Notes: a model not told the origin generated them from the sequence alone. 64,000 nt of DNA from Prorocentrum cordatum (GCA_963575745.1 CAUYUJ010020159.1:248001-312000), one strand, 5' to 3'; positions 21,833 to 31,370 are shown, numbered from the stretch's first letter. Translations and numbers: made by a program.

Positions 21833-21967
21833 GCTAACGCCATACCGACTGCACCACCAAGCCTGCGCCGCACAGCTGCAAGAGAGGAGCACTGCCTGGG
21901 GGCTCCACGGCGCCTCGAATCTACTTCACATCCCAAAGAAGCACTTCACAAGCCTAGACTTAGGTCT

Positions 21968-22173
21968 AGGTCGGGCATGTCCCCCTACAGGCAGATGTTG
22001 GACGATGTTTTTCCTTTTTAGATATAATTACATAGAATACATAATTAATCACACAAGCCCAAACAGTCAAACAATGAATTCATAATGGTCAAAGATAGTC
22101 AGAACATCGTCCGTAGACTATTTTTGGACTACTTGTTGAAACTCCTCCTGTAGAGGGACACGCCCGACTTTAA
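21968..22173 (-). mobile_element. GTCGGGC element, copy I
   Basis: AGGTCGGGCATGTCCCCCTA to CTCCTGTAGAGGGACACGCC then CGACTTTAA; 206 bp, longer by an AT-rich internal stretch. The minus-strand 3' end reads CCGACCTAG. Confidence 0.83.
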
Positions 22174-22177
22174 CTTC

Positions 22178-22312
22178 GGTCCACGAAGACTCCTCGGATC
22201 GGCGCTAGACCGACCACCATGGTCGCGCCTCCGGCGCCGCCCCTGGCGCGCTCCGCGCGCCAAGGAGGGGTGTCCAGCAGCGATCCAAAAGATCCCCGGG
22301 GAGCTTCGACAG
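22178..22312. mobile_element. GGCGCTCCGCGC palindromic element, degenerate copy 1
   Basis: GGATCGGCGCTAGACC, CGCCTCCGGCGCC, TGGCGCGCTCCGCGCGCCA and AGCGATCCAAAAGATCC keep the order of the family, but the terminal repeats have decayed. Confidence 0.55.
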
Positions 22313-22625
22313 TGCATGCTCATGCATGTTTTTCATCCCGCGTATCCCGAATTGTATTTTCTGACGGTCCCGAGCCCCCCAGGCCCCCGAGAACGAGAGG
22401 CCGGAAGCGCAGAAACGCATTTTGCCCCGCGGCTCGGCAGGAGGCAGTCCGCACGCGCGTCCAGGCAACCCCAGGGCTGCGACGTTGCGAGCCCGTCCCG
22501 CGTGCAGAGGAGGAGGGCGGGAGACGAGGAGCGGCGCGGAGACAGGAGGCGAGAAAGAGAGCACTCACTTTGTCTTAAACCAGCCAAGAGGATATAACAA
22601 TAAACAACGGCATGAACATACACTT

Positions 22626-22990
22626 TTGGCGCTCCGCGCGAATTTCTTGGATCTGCGCGAGAGGATGGCGAGTTTGATATCGATGGTGACACCGGTGGCG
22701 AGAATGCAACTGATATCGAGATTGAGATCCATGGTAACATCGAGATTGAGATCGAACGTGCGACCAATTGTTGTTCTCATGGTGTCCCGATAATGCGTCC
22801 CGCGCTATCCCGTCGATGTCCCGCGGGGTGTCCCGTCGGTGTCCCAGGGTGAGTTCGTTCGCGCCGAGTCGACAGCGAGAGATCGACAATGAGATCGATT
22901 GTGAGATCGATCGCGCCATGTCGATCCCTCCCTGGCGCGGGGCGCCGGGAGGACCCAGCGCGGATCCAAGAAATCCGCGCGGAGCGCCAA
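22626..22990. mobile_element. GGCGCTCCGCGC element, copy 2, expanded interior
   Basis: The left TTGGCGCTCCGCGCGAATTT, CTTGGATCTGCGC is inverted at the right as GCGCGGATCCAAGAAATCCG, CGCGGAGCGCCAA. The centre has GAGATCGA-type repeats (22720-22910) absent from shorter copies. Confidence 0.75.
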
Positions 22991-23299
22991 CAGTTGACGT
23001 TTCTGGCATCTTTTTCCCCTCCGACGAGAGAAGCCCCGTGGCAAGCGACCACGAGGGTACGACACGACCGAGGCACTCGCGCGGCGAGGCCGCGGGGGGG
23101 GGGGGCGCGGGGCGGCCAGGCCGCGGGGCAGTCCCCGGACGCGCAGAGGCACGCCGGGAGCCTCCTTTGTTCCCCCGGGGCTCCCTCTGGCGCACGGCGA
23201 CGCCTCGTGGTATACTCCGCGCAAAAGCGGCCCCGGGGCCCTCCTCGAGGGGATCCGTCCTGGCCAGCTGCTCGAGCTGCGTCCTGCCGTGGCGACGAA
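22991..23299. other. GC-rich unassigned stretch
   Basis: Contains a G run at 23094-23105; no gene recognised. Confidence 0.3.
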
Positions 23300-23510
23300 A
23301 ACTTCGACACGCACAGACACACACACACAGACACACAGACACATAGGCACACACACAGACGCACGCACGCACGCACGCACACGCATGCGCACACGCACAC
23401 AACACACATCACAGAACACAGAACACAGAACACAGAACACAGAGCACACAGCACACAGCACACAGCACACAGCACACAACACACAATACACACCACACAC
23501 ACCACATATG
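23300..23510. repeat. CA/CACAGA microsatellite
   Basis: ACACACAGACACACAGACAC grading into ACGCACGC and then AACACAGAACACAG. The Cys/Val frames on the minus strand are artefacts. Confidence 0.97.
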
Positions 23511-23607
23511 CACACGCACCTCAAATACAGTGGGACCTAAGACATAATAACATCCTTCAAGATCATGAGACCCCCTGCCGGCCAAAATCGAGAGCGTTCG
23601 AGGGGAC

Positions 23608-23704
23608 CCTCCCCCAGGATGCACAATAATGTCCAACAAGCAATAAGTACATGGGGCACCCTCCCCGAGCCGACCCCGATCGTATACCTCGGTCCGACTG
23701 TAGA
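23608..23704. repeat. 100-bp dispersed repeat, copy 1
   Basis: CCCTCCCCCAGGATGCACA, then CACCCTCCCCGAGCCGACCC and TACCTCGGTCCGACTG. The same arrangement and spacing occur at 25131-25232. Confidence 0.75.
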
Positions 23705-23888
23705 GGAACAAACCCTGCTTACAATGGACAAGCGGAGCTCCGCGCAGAACTCCAACACAAACATGTGGATGCTTGGCTCTCCGACGCACTGACTCTTCCT
23801 CTGGCGGCGAGGTGGCGGCATCGTCGCAAGCTCTAAGCCTTCAAGCGCGTAGCAGGCGGGTGGACTGGACATGGCAGTCGCGTGCAAA

Positions 23889-24065
23889 GTAGGGGCCCAA
23901 CCACAAGAAATCTTCCACAAGAAACCCAAGCCTAAGACCCCAGGACGTCCATTGATTTTAGGTGCGGGAAGGTCACGCTGTCCATGGCAAAACCATCGAA
24001 ACCCAAGAACACAAGGGCAACCTGGAGGCGATCAGGGTGTTTCTTGGCATCGGTCTCCACTGTAG
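23889..24065. repeat. Dispersed 170-bp repeat, copy 2
   Basis: Matches 15098-15268 in order and spacing (CACAAGAAA, CATCGAAACCCAAGA, ACCTGGAGGCGATCAGGGTG, TTTCTTGGCAT). Confidence 0.65.
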
Positions 24066-24185
24066 GGGGAAACGGCCATGGCGATCACGCACGTGGAAGA
24101 CATCGGCGTGCGACAACCTGAAACAAAACCACCCACACACGCACACGAACCTCCTCCTCCTCCTCCGACGCCGACGAAGGCGCGT

Positions 24186-24369
24186 CACCATGCCCACGCC
24201 GTCGCACTTGTGGCAATGGCCGGAACCCTGCACCAGGTCGCCGCGAATGTTCTGCGCACAGCCGCCGCACTCTGGGCACCCCTGCTGCGCGCGGCCGAAG
24301 TCCCCCGTCGTGGCGTGCAGGCCAACCGAGGGCGACAGGAACATGGCGAAGAAGAAGCCCTCGCGGGAG
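24186..24369 (-). CDS. Candidate exon with DnaJ-like cysteine motifs
   Basis: A minus-strand frame reads, in order, FLSPSVGLHATTGDF, then GCPECGGCAQNIRG, then GSGHCHKCDGVGMV. CHKCDGVG fits the CxxCxGxG repeat of DnaJ-type zinc fingers and CPEC is a second Cys pair. Such fingers bind zinc and, in J-proteins, help hold substrates. No J-domain is visible, so the parent could be any protein with a cysteine-rich DnaJ-like finger. AG dinucleotides (GCAG before GGGTGC) could be acceptors. It probably belongs with 26974-27118, upstream on the same strand. Boundaries are not established. Confidence 0.4.
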
Positions 24370-24750
24370 GCAGGAACCCGCGGCGCGCATGAGTGGGGGG
24401 GGCAGGGGGGGGGGGGAGGGCTCCCGGGAAGGAGGCTGCTCACAGACAGGGCCCGGGCCTCCTCCCCCGAGCACCCGGGGTGCCTCTGCGAGACGCCTCC
24501 CCCCCCCGCCCCGCGGGCCCGCTCTCCGCGCGTGGCCGGAGGGAGACCGACGCGCCCAGCGTCGCGAGGATCGCGCCCCGTGAGGCGCGACGCGCATCCA
24601 TCTTGTCGCCCTCGCGCCCTCGTGAGATGAAAGTCGCAGCTACGCGAGGCTTTGCCATTGCGGCGAAGGGCAGCTTTGTCGGGTGTCGGGTGGTTGTGCT
24701 CCGGCTCAGGGACCAACGCAACTCTGCTGCTGACGGCCATGGGAATGGTC
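24370..24750. other. GC-rich unassigned stretch
   Basis: G and C runs (24389-24420, 24493-24510); the frames lack recognisable domains. Confidence 0.3.
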
Positions 24751-24936
24751 GGCGGCGAGCGAGGGGGGGAAGTGAGAAGGAGAAGGCCTTCTCGGAAGGC
24801 GGGGGGGCTTCTCAGAAGCCCTCGCGCGTTCTGACTGTTTTTTTTTCTGTCTGCGGGGAAAGCTTCTGAAACTTCTCAGAAGGCTGGGGAAGTGAGAAGG
24901 CCTTCTCCTTCTCACCTCCCCCCCTCGCTCGCCGCC
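24751..24936. mobile_element. MITE with near-perfect 43-bp inverted repeats
   Basis: The left arm 24751-24793 (GGCGGCGAGCGAGGGGGGGA then AGTGAGAAGGAGAAGG) and right arm 24894-24936 are inverse copies, 42 of 43 matching. The 100-bp centre contains further TTCTCAGAAG palindromes and a T run. Flanks GAATGGTC and GAAATGGG are weakly alike, possibly an eroded target duplication. Arm identity suggests recent insertion. No coding capacity. Confidence 0.85.
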
Positions 24937-25130
24937 GAAATGGGACGCGCCCTCGCTGCGCCCCCTCGCACCAGGGCAGCCGCCCTGGCCAGCCTGGGCC
25001 CCCCGCGCGCCGCGCGCGCGCGGCGACGCAGCTACCTTCGCGCCCACGAGGAGTGGCACAGACACGCTACGGCAGGCGCTCGCCGTCGCCGTCGCCTCGG
25101 ACGTCCTGCGACCGAGAGCACCTACAGGTC

Positions 25131-25232
25131 ACGGTGCCCTCCCCCAGCATGCACAGGAGCACCGAACAGACACGACGAACATTAGGCTACCCTCCCCGAG
25201 CCGACCTCGACCTTCTACCTCGGTCCGACTGC
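25131..25232. repeat. 100-bp dispersed repeat, copy 2
   Basis: GTGCCCTCCCCCAGCATGCA, CTACCCTCCCCGAGCCGACC and CTACCTCGGTCCGACTG; see 23608-23704. Confidence 0.75.
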
Positions 25233-25586
25233 ATTCAGGGCACACTTTTTTGGGGAGGCATGGCGTTCGGCCTCCTGGCGTCGGCTGCGGGCCTGGGAGC
25301 CGTCAGCAGGCTGCTAGGAATGGGACACTGGCCCCGTCTGTAGGTCTGGACCCCACATCTTGAAACGAGCATCGCGCCGCTAAATGTTTTGGCCGTCGTC
25401 GCCAAGCCTTCCGGGGGGACTCATGGAAGCGTCCCGTGTCATCTCGCTGGCTCTTGCGAATCGACGCTGACAGACGCGAATGGTCGCTAAATCGACAATA
25501 TTCGGCGCTGAGTTGGCTCATTCTCACCGCCTACCAGACGCTAACGCACGCTAATCCACCCTAGTGGTGGAAGCTGGGGGCTCCTA

Positions 25587-25772
25587 GATGTGGTCGGAGT
25601 AGGTGGGGTCGCAAGATCGCGCCGCATCGACGATGCATCGGCGGTGCACGGGCGATGCACCGGCGATGCATTGTCGACGTCGGAAATGCATCGGCGACGT
25701 CGGCGTGCATCGGCGATGCATCGAGCTGCATGGAGCCGCATCGGCGATGCATCGGCGATGCGGCGCCCCCCC
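25587..25772. repeat. GATGCATCGGC palindromic repeat, copy 2
   Basis: GGGGTCGCAAGATCGCGCCG followed by many GCATCGGCGATGCATCGGCG steps and GTCGACGTCGG. Ends directly at GTCGGGC copy J. Confidence 0.85.
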
Positions 25773-25778
25773 AATATT

Positions 25779-25942
25779 AGGTCGGGCATGTCCCCTACAG
25801 GCGGATTATGGGCACACGCAAGAAAGATAGTGCAACAAGAACTCCAAAAAATGCAATACTAGCTGTTTTGTGAATCGCCCCCAGACTATGTTTGAAGTAT
25901 GTTCATGACTACTCCTCTGGTAGAGGGACATGCCCGACTTAA
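25779..25942 (-). mobile_element. GTCGGGC element, copy J
   Basis: AGGTCGGGCATGTCCCCTAC to CTCTGGTAGAGGGACATGCC then CGACTTAA; 164 bp. Internal CCCCCAGACTATGTTTGAAG as in other copies. Confidence 0.85.
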
Positions 25943-25974
25943 CCCCAACCATGACATCCACCCCATTGGTCTTA

Positions 25975-26155
25975 TGTTGTTCCCATCGCACTTAAGGACC
26001 ACATCCCAGACATAAGTTAAAGCACCCAGACAAATATCGAAACAATGTCGAAACAGTGTCTTCCAGGGCCCCACGCGCGAAAACCTTCGAATTTTGCTGC
26101 TTTCTTGGTGCTCGAAATTCTTCCAAGTGATGCGGGCTAAAAAAGGTTGGAACAT
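25975..26155. repeat. Dispersed 180-bp repeat, copy 2
   Basis: Aligns with 11466-11640 along its length. Here it follows a GTCGGGC element, while the other copy lies within one. Confidence 0.65.
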
Positions 26156-26224
26156 CATAACCCCAGCCGTGATATCCACCCCCCCTGGTCACCAGCATCC
26201 TAGCCCCACTTAACCCCAGCCATG

Positions 26225-26335
26225 ATATCCACCCCCCTCCTCCATCCTCCATCCTTCCTCCTCCCTCCTCCGTCCTCCCTCCTCCCTCCTCCTATCTCCC
26301 TCCTTCCTCCTGCTTCCTCCCTCCTCCTTCCTCCC
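26225..26335. repeat. CCTCCT-rich microsatellite
   Basis: Irregular CCTCC and CTTCCTCC repeats; no gene. Confidence 0.9.
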
Positions 26336-26662
26336 CCCCTTGGTCACCATCATCCCCCTCTTGAACTCCCGACCCTTCTGCATGACTCGGCGGGGCCGAA
26401 ACCAGCTGCATGCAACAGATGTCGTAGCCCCCCTTTCCCTATCCCCCCCCCTTTCGTTCGGCCCGAATCCCCTTCTCGAGCTCCCGACCCTCCCCCCGCA
26501 CCCCCCCCTTTTGGCGCGTCGGGCAGAGCGGCGTCGCAAGGGGGGCCCGCGGAGAAGGCGGCCCGTGGGCGTCAGAAGGCTCACGCTCAACAGCGTGCAA
26601 CAAAACGAAAAGAGGGCTCGGCAGTAGATAGGAAAGGAACAAACAGGCATACACAGAAACTG

Positions 26663-26771
26663 TTGGCGCTCCGCGCGGGCCTCCCTCCCTGGCGCGCGGA
26701 GCGCGCCGATGGGGGCGGCGCCGCCGGGGAGGGGGGTCCAGCGCGGATCCGAGAATCCACGCGGAGCGCCA
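26663..26771. mobile_element. GGCGCTCCGCGC element, copy 3
   Basis: TTGGCGCTCCGCGCGGG at the left; GCGCGGATCCGAGAATCCAC, GCGGAGCGCC at the right. Weaker inverted similarity continues outward (ACAGAAAC against GTTTATGTGT). The whole is bracketed by a direct repeat ending GGGCTCGGCAGTAG (26590-26626) and GGGCTTGGCAGTAG (26807-26848). Confidence 0.75.
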
Positions 26772-26973
26772 CAAGTTTATGTGTATAACGTTGTTCTTCT
26801 TCGATCAGCTGCATGCAATGAAAAGAAAAAAAGGGCTTGGCAGTAGAGGTGCTTCGCAGTAAAGCAGCATAATGCGTATCAAAATATACTTCGTCCACCT
26901 TACTTTTGCGTGCACAGGCAGCGATGACAGACAACTCCACGCAGAGAGGGTGTATGCTGTTCCGCCCTCTTGC

Positions 26974-27118
26974 CTTGCCGCCGCACTGAGTACACTTGCC
27001 GGACCCCATGCACGTGGTGCACGTCTTGGGCTGCCTGGCAAGCCAATCCTCGTGGTCTTGAAGCGCCTTCAGGCGCCTCTCCTCTTCCTCCTGCCTCTCT
27101 CTCTCCTTGGGGGTCGTT
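26974..27118 (-). CDS. Candidate exon: charged helix plus DnaJ-like zinc finger motif
   Basis: The minus-strand frame reads PKERERQEEEERRLKALQDH, then EDWLARQPKTCTTCMGSG, then KCTQCGGK. CTTCMGSGKCTQCGG has CxxCxGxG spacing followed by a second CxxC, typical of DnaJ-type cysteine-rich regions; a Glu/Arg-rich helix precedes it. The frame reaches AAG then GCAAG, a good non-canonical GC donor of the kind known in dinoflagellates, so the exon may end at 26974. The upstream border is uncertain. With 24186-24369 this supports an intron-rich minus-strand gene for a zinc-finger protein. Inference; no complete product visible. Confidence 0.45.
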
Positions 27119-27427
27119 GGACTGCACCCTCTTCTGGACCTCCTCCCGATTCTCTTCATGTTCCTCGTCTTCCTCGTCCCCGTTCCACTCCCTCTTCCCC
27201 TCCCAGGCCCCCTCCCTCCCACCCATGCCCCTCCCCCTTCCTTTTCGTGCTCCTCGTGCCCCTCTCCCCCTCCCCGCCCTCCTCCCTCCCCTCCGTCCCC
27301 ATCTCCCTCTCTCGCCGCCGCCGTCCTCCTCCTCCTCTCCGCCCACGCGCGCACAGTGGCCGATGGCACCCCGTCCCTGCCCTACCGCCCTTGGCCCCCC
27401 AGATTGCAACGACAACGGCTCCCGCCT

Positions 27428-27910
27428 GCGACTTCCTCCAGATTCACTGAAGACCCCCGCTCCTGAGACTTCCTCTCAATTTACTCAGGATCGGTGCTCC
27501 CGCCTGTGATTTCCTCACAATTTAGTCAGGACCCCCCGCTCCCACCTGAGACTTCCTCAGAATTTACCCAGGAACGGCGCTCCAACTTGAGACTTCCTCG
27601 CAATTGAATCAAGACTTCCTCGCAATTAAATCGAAACCCCCAGTTCCCACGCCCTTCACAGTTTTCAAGAATTGCGTGCTCGCCTGTGACTTCCATGCAA
27701 TGCATTCAGACATGGCGATTTCGACGCTCAAGAAACACGCTGCGCCAAGGACGCCGCTACAATTTACTTAATAATTCTCGCCATACTCAGGCATCCCGCT
27801 TGAATGTCCCACCCGCCCGACCCGCCCGTCAGGGGATCGCCCGCCCGTCGTGGGCCCCCGTCCGAGACTTCCTTCAGGAACGGCGCTTTTGCCTAGGACT
27901 TCCTCGAACG
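27428..27910. repeat. About 40-bp minisatellite, degenerate
   Basis: GAGACTTCCTCxCAATTTA and variants recur at about 27466, 27506, 27548, 27590 and 27611, with scattered copies to 27900, spaced by CGGCGCTCC-type linkers. Confidence 0.8.
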
Positions 27911-28280
27911 TTCACGCTCTTACCTTTCTGTTCCTCCTCCCTCTCTCTCCTCCCTCCTGCCTCCTCTCCTCCCTTTTCTCTTCCTTCTCTCTTCCCTCAT
28001 CCTTCTGCCTCTCTGCCCTATCCCCCCTCCCGCGTCTACCTCGTCCCTTCTCCCTCCCCTCTCCTGCCTCCTCCCTCCCTCTTTCTTTCTTTCTCTCCCC
28101 CCTCTCTCTCTCTATATCTCTCTCTCTTTCTCTACCTCTCTTATCAGTCTTTCTCTCTCTCTCTCGTTCTCTGTCTCTGCCTCTTATCAACCACCCCCTC
28201 TTCGATCCTTCTCTCCTGGCGTTTTCCCTCTTCCTTCGTCCTTCCCCCTCCCTTCCTTCCACTCTCCCTCGTTCTCCCCC
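27911..28280. repeat. CT-rich tract
   Basis: Long pyrimidine-rich stretch of CTCCCTC and CTCTCTCT runs. On the minus strand it is a purine tract. No gene. Confidence 0.85.
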
Positions 28281-28389
28281 TCATGATTTTGCAGGGCCCA
28301 CACCAATTCCAATGGCGGGCATATGTACGCCCACGAAAGATTGTCCGCCATGTCAGGTTCGTCCGCCTGTCTCTAAGCCCGCCGCCCAC

Positions 28390-28690
28390 CGCAAAGAGAA
28401 ATAATCCACCCAAAGGAGGTGTGATCGAAGTCGAAAAGGGCGGGTTTCGAGGGTGTGGGGAATTCGTTTTGAATGACACGCGGGCAAGTAAGAGCGAACA
28501 GTCTTAGACTGATTGTTGTTGCTACTTCCTCGCACCTCAGCCAGTGGCCGACAAGGAAGATATTCCCCCTGGAGGGGTGCAATCGAAGACGAAGTGGGAA
28601 GGTGAGGGTCAGGGTATACAGAATGCAAGACACGCGTGCCAGTAAGAGCGAACAGTTTCAACATGATTGTTGTTGATGTTGTTGATATTG
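28390..28690. repeat. Tandem duplication of about 165 bp
   Basis: GGTGTGATCGAAGTCGAAAA, GACACGCGGGCAAGTAAGAG, CGAACAG and TTGTTGTTG recur as GGGTGCAATCGAAGACGAAG, GACACGCGTGCCAGTAAGAG and CGAACAG. Confidence 0.8.
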
Positions 28691-30091
28691 TTGCTGCTGT
28701 TGTCGTTGCTGCTGTTCTGCGACTGGGAGGGTTTGATGCTCGTTCTGGGGGCCTTCCTGGAGTCACCCGCTCCACCCTTTCACCCTTGATGCCCGTTCCA
28801 CCCCGTCGGACGTCCGTCGACTTGAGTCGAAATCGATTCGGGCTTGAGCCGAACTTGAGTCGAATCAGAGCTAAGCGACATCATCTATGACTTGAGCAGA
28901 GCTTCCCGGCGTGCCCCAGGAAGAAGAAGCAAACGAACCAACCTCGCTTTGAACCACCCCCGCTCCCGAACGGGAGCCAAACGATGCCAAACTGCATGCC
29001 CATGGGGCGGCACGCAACGGTGGGGCTCCCTGACGAGGAGGCCCGTGGTATGAACCGGTTCCGCCTGGAAGCGAAAGCGGGGTAGGCATCTCACCCTGTC
29101 AAGAAAGGTGCCCCCAACGAGCGTCCCAGGGACGCGGGTCGTCTCGGCTGAGTGGCCCTGGGTACAGCCAAGAATAACCCCCCAGGGAGAATAAAGTTCG
29201 GCGGTTACGGTGCGATAATAAAAGTTGCCCACCAGGACCAGCATAAAGATGTTAACAGAGGAGCCAAAGCCGAGGATATCTTGAGGCATCCTTGGCTTTT
29301 TGTCCTCTCTGAGACATCCTCAATCCACAATTCAAAACCTATTCGATTTTATGTGTAAGCGCTTGACGGAAATTAAGATGTTCATCTGCCCGTGTAGGGT
29401 AGCTCATCTGCCTCGTTTTCCCAGGATAATCAACCACAGCGATAAACAAGTTCAGGGCGCCAGGGGGAGGAGGAGGAGGAGGATGAGGAGGAGAGGAGAA
29501 GGAGACATCCTTACGAAACGTACTGTTTCGCTCGAGACGTCCTTCAGTGTGTGCTTGTTTCGCTTGAGACATTCTCGAGTGTATGCTCGTTTCGCTTGAG
29601 GTTGCTATCTCAACATAAGAAGGAAGTAATCTCGATGGCGAGCTTTTCACGGTGATAATGAAGTTCGGCCTCCGCGCCCCCGCGCCCCCGACCAAACTCT
29701 TATTGGCCGTAGATAATCAACTCTTATGTGTATATGGGGGGGTACATTATTATCGTGGGTACCCGGCTAAGACTGACCTTTAGTGTGCGGCTGGTTGGGG
29801 GGCCGCAGGGCGACCACACCCAAACGCGCAGGACGCTACCTATCGCATCGCGCTCGGCGATCGGGGGACCCAAATGAACCCATACCAAAGGTCACTCCGG
29901 CGAATGGGTCACTCTTACCCAGACCCCCGACGTCGTGTTTTTTTCACGACTCGATCCCCAAAAGTCTCGACCCCTTCCCCGGGACCGGTTTTTCATCCTG
30001 AGCCACTTGTGAGGGCCCCCACAGGCAGAACATGTAGGAAAACCTCCAATCGTATTTTTTCACAGCGCGAGGGGGGAGGAGCACAAAACGG
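28691..30091. other. Mostly unassigned stretch
   Basis: 29513-29602 holds three roughly 45-bp units with TGTTTCGCTTGAGAC or CTCGAGACG. Otherwise no gene or inverted-repeat element is recognised. Confidence 0.35.
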
Positions 30092-30206
30092 CTTGTTGGA
30101 TCTGCGCTGGACACCCTCCCTGGCGCGCGGAGCGCGCCAGTGGCGGCGCCGGAGGCGCCGCCATGGGGGCCCAGCGCGGATCCAAGAAATCCGCGCGGAG
30201 CGCCAA
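30092..30206. mobile_element. GGCGCTCCGCGC element, copy 4
   Basis: Starts at TTGGATCTGCGCTGG (left terminus truncated), central GGCGCGCGGAGCGCGCCA and GGCGCCGGAGGCGCCGCC palindromes, ends GCGGATCCAAGAAATCCGCG, CGGAGCGCCAA. Confidence 0.7.
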
Positions 30207-30314
30207 AAAATCCTTCTTCGATCGTAGCCGGTAAGGGCCCCCAAAGGCCGAAAATGGCGGACAACCTCCAGCCGTGATTTTTTAAAGAGCGAGGGGGTCT
30301 GGGGAGACCACAAA

Positions 30315-30456
30315 GTACAGATACCGCTTCCTCCCCTGGCCTCTCCCGGGGTGCGTTCTGACCTGGATTTCGCAGCGGATCACGCGGTGGCGACGATGGC
30401 CGCCAAGGAGGCCAACAAAAACGAGAAAACGGGGGACTGGTAGCGGTATGGGTACG
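30315..30456. mobile_element. GGTATCCATACCGCTACC family, copy 2
   Basis: GTACAGATACCGCTTCCTCC at the left, GACTGGTAGCGGTATGGGTA at the right. Interior CCCGGGGTGCGTTCTGACCT and GGCGACGATGGCC match 4025-4164. Confidence 0.65.
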
Positions 30457-30461
30457 TCTAG

Positions 30462-30515
30462 TCGATCGTCGCCGCAGCTCCTACAGCTCGAGGCATTCCT
30501 TCTGGGCCTTCTCTT
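30462..30515 (-). pseudogene. Decayed copy of coiled-coil exon fragment, adjoining element K
   Basis: On the minus strand this matches the part of the 31.1-kb segment that encodes RKERLELEDLRRRS. It has small changes and an in-frame TAG, so it is a broken duplicate. It begins exactly where GTCGGGC copy K ends (CCTAAG then AGAAGGCC). Confidence 0.5.
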
Positions 30516-30671
30516 AGGTCGGGCATGTTCTCCTACAGGCAGATTTTGGAGGAAGAACTGAACTCACAAAAAAATAATCGGAAATAATCAAAAAATACTT
30601 CAAACATCGCCCCGAACCTATCTGTGGACTATTCGGGAATATTCCTCCTGTAAAACGACAGGCCGACATAA
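30516..30671 (-). mobile_element. GTCGGGC element, copy K
   Basis: AGGTCGGGCATGTTCTCCTA to CTCCTGTAAAACGACAGGCC then GACATAA; 156 bp. Lies upstream (minus strand) of the exon fragment 30462-30515. Confidence 0.82.
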
Positions 30672-30705
30672 CTCACATGAGCGCAACAAACAGAAAATAA
30701 AGCAA

Positions 30706-30773
30706 AAATCGTCCGCGTACTATGTTCTGACTATTTGAAGGTTCCTCCTGTAGAGGGGCAGGCCCGACATAAA
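30706..30773 (-). mobile_element. GTCGGGC element, right-end fragment
   Basis: Only the right half is present: CGTCCGCGTACTATGTTCTG, then CTCCTGTAGAGGGGCAGGCC, CGACATAA. It directly borders the second exon fragment. Confidence 0.75.
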
Positions 30774-30776
30774 TCT

Positions 30777-30831
30777 AGTCGATCGTCGCCGCAAGTCCTC
30801 CAGCTCGAAGCGCTCTCTCCGGCCTTCTCTT
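30777..30831 (-). pseudogene. Coiled-coil exon fragment between two GTCGGGC elements
   Basis: A second copy of the segment encoding RKERLELEDLRRRS, one base short relative to 31.1 kb and so frameshifted. It is bordered on both sides by GTCGGGC elements (30706-30773 and 30832-30913), an element-exon-element layout. The fragment plus element has been duplicated at roughly 310-bp spacing (30464, 30781, 31087). Confidence 0.55.
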
Positions 30832-30913
30832 ACGTCGGACAGATACTCCAACAATCGCCCCCAGACTATGTTTGGACTGTTTGTGCATACTCTTCCTGTA
30901 GAGAGACAGACTG
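30832..30913 (-). mobile_element. GTCGGGC element, copy L, internally deleted
   Basis: ACGTCGGACAGATACTCC joins CCCCCAGACTATGTTTGGAC and CTTCCTGTAGAGAGACAGAC. About half the usual length. Confidence 0.65.
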
Positions 30914-31084
30914 AAGCCTCAAATCTAGTCCTGAGGGCTCACGGTGAAATCCATATGGGCTTTTGCACCTCGAAAATCAATTCGTCTTGTGGTTCACCGT
31001 TTGCAGATTCAACCCTCAAAAATCAATCGAAAAGGCATTTCAGATTTCACCCTTTACCCACCACCCGAAGAAAATGCTCGGTAG

Positions 31085-31235
31085 TCGATCGTCGCCGCAG
31101 GTCCTCCAACTCGAGGCGCTCCTTCCGGGCCTGCTCCTCCAGAGCCCGCTGGCGTTGCTGGTCTTCCTCCTGCTGCTTGCGCCGCCGGGCCTCCCTCTCC
31201 TCGAGCCGCCGCCTCTTCTCGTCCTCGGGGAGGAG
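31085..31235 (-). CDS. Candidate exon: Glu/Arg/Gln coiled-coil segment
   Basis: The minus-strand frame reads EDEKRRRLEEREARRRKQQE, then EDQQRQRALEEQARKERLEL, then EDLRRRSTTEHF. This charged helical sequence has regular Leu spacing and varied codons, unlike the simple GGA repeat that precedes it on the minus strand. It suggests an exon of a coiled-coil protein rather than microsatellite. Two truncated duplicates lie at 30462-30515 and 30777-30831. It could be the same gene as the zinc-finger exons at 27.0 and 24.2 kb. Exon borders are not clear. Confidence 0.42.
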
Positions 31236-31370
31236 GAGGAGGAGGAGGAGGAGGAGGAGGAGGAGGAGGAGGACGAGGAGGGGGAGGAGCGGAAGAGGAG
31301 GAGGAGGAGGAGGAAGAGGAAAAGGAGGAGGAAAAGGAGCAGGAGGAGGAGGAAAAGGAGGAGGATACGA
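31236..31370. repeat. GGA microsatellite
   Basis: GGAGGAGGAGG run with AGGAAAAGG variants; Leu-, Ser- or Glu-rich frames are artefacts. Confidence 0.95.

Noticed and set aside
23300-23510. Cys/Val-rich small protein on the minus strand
   Set aside because: Translation of the CA/CACAGA microsatellite.
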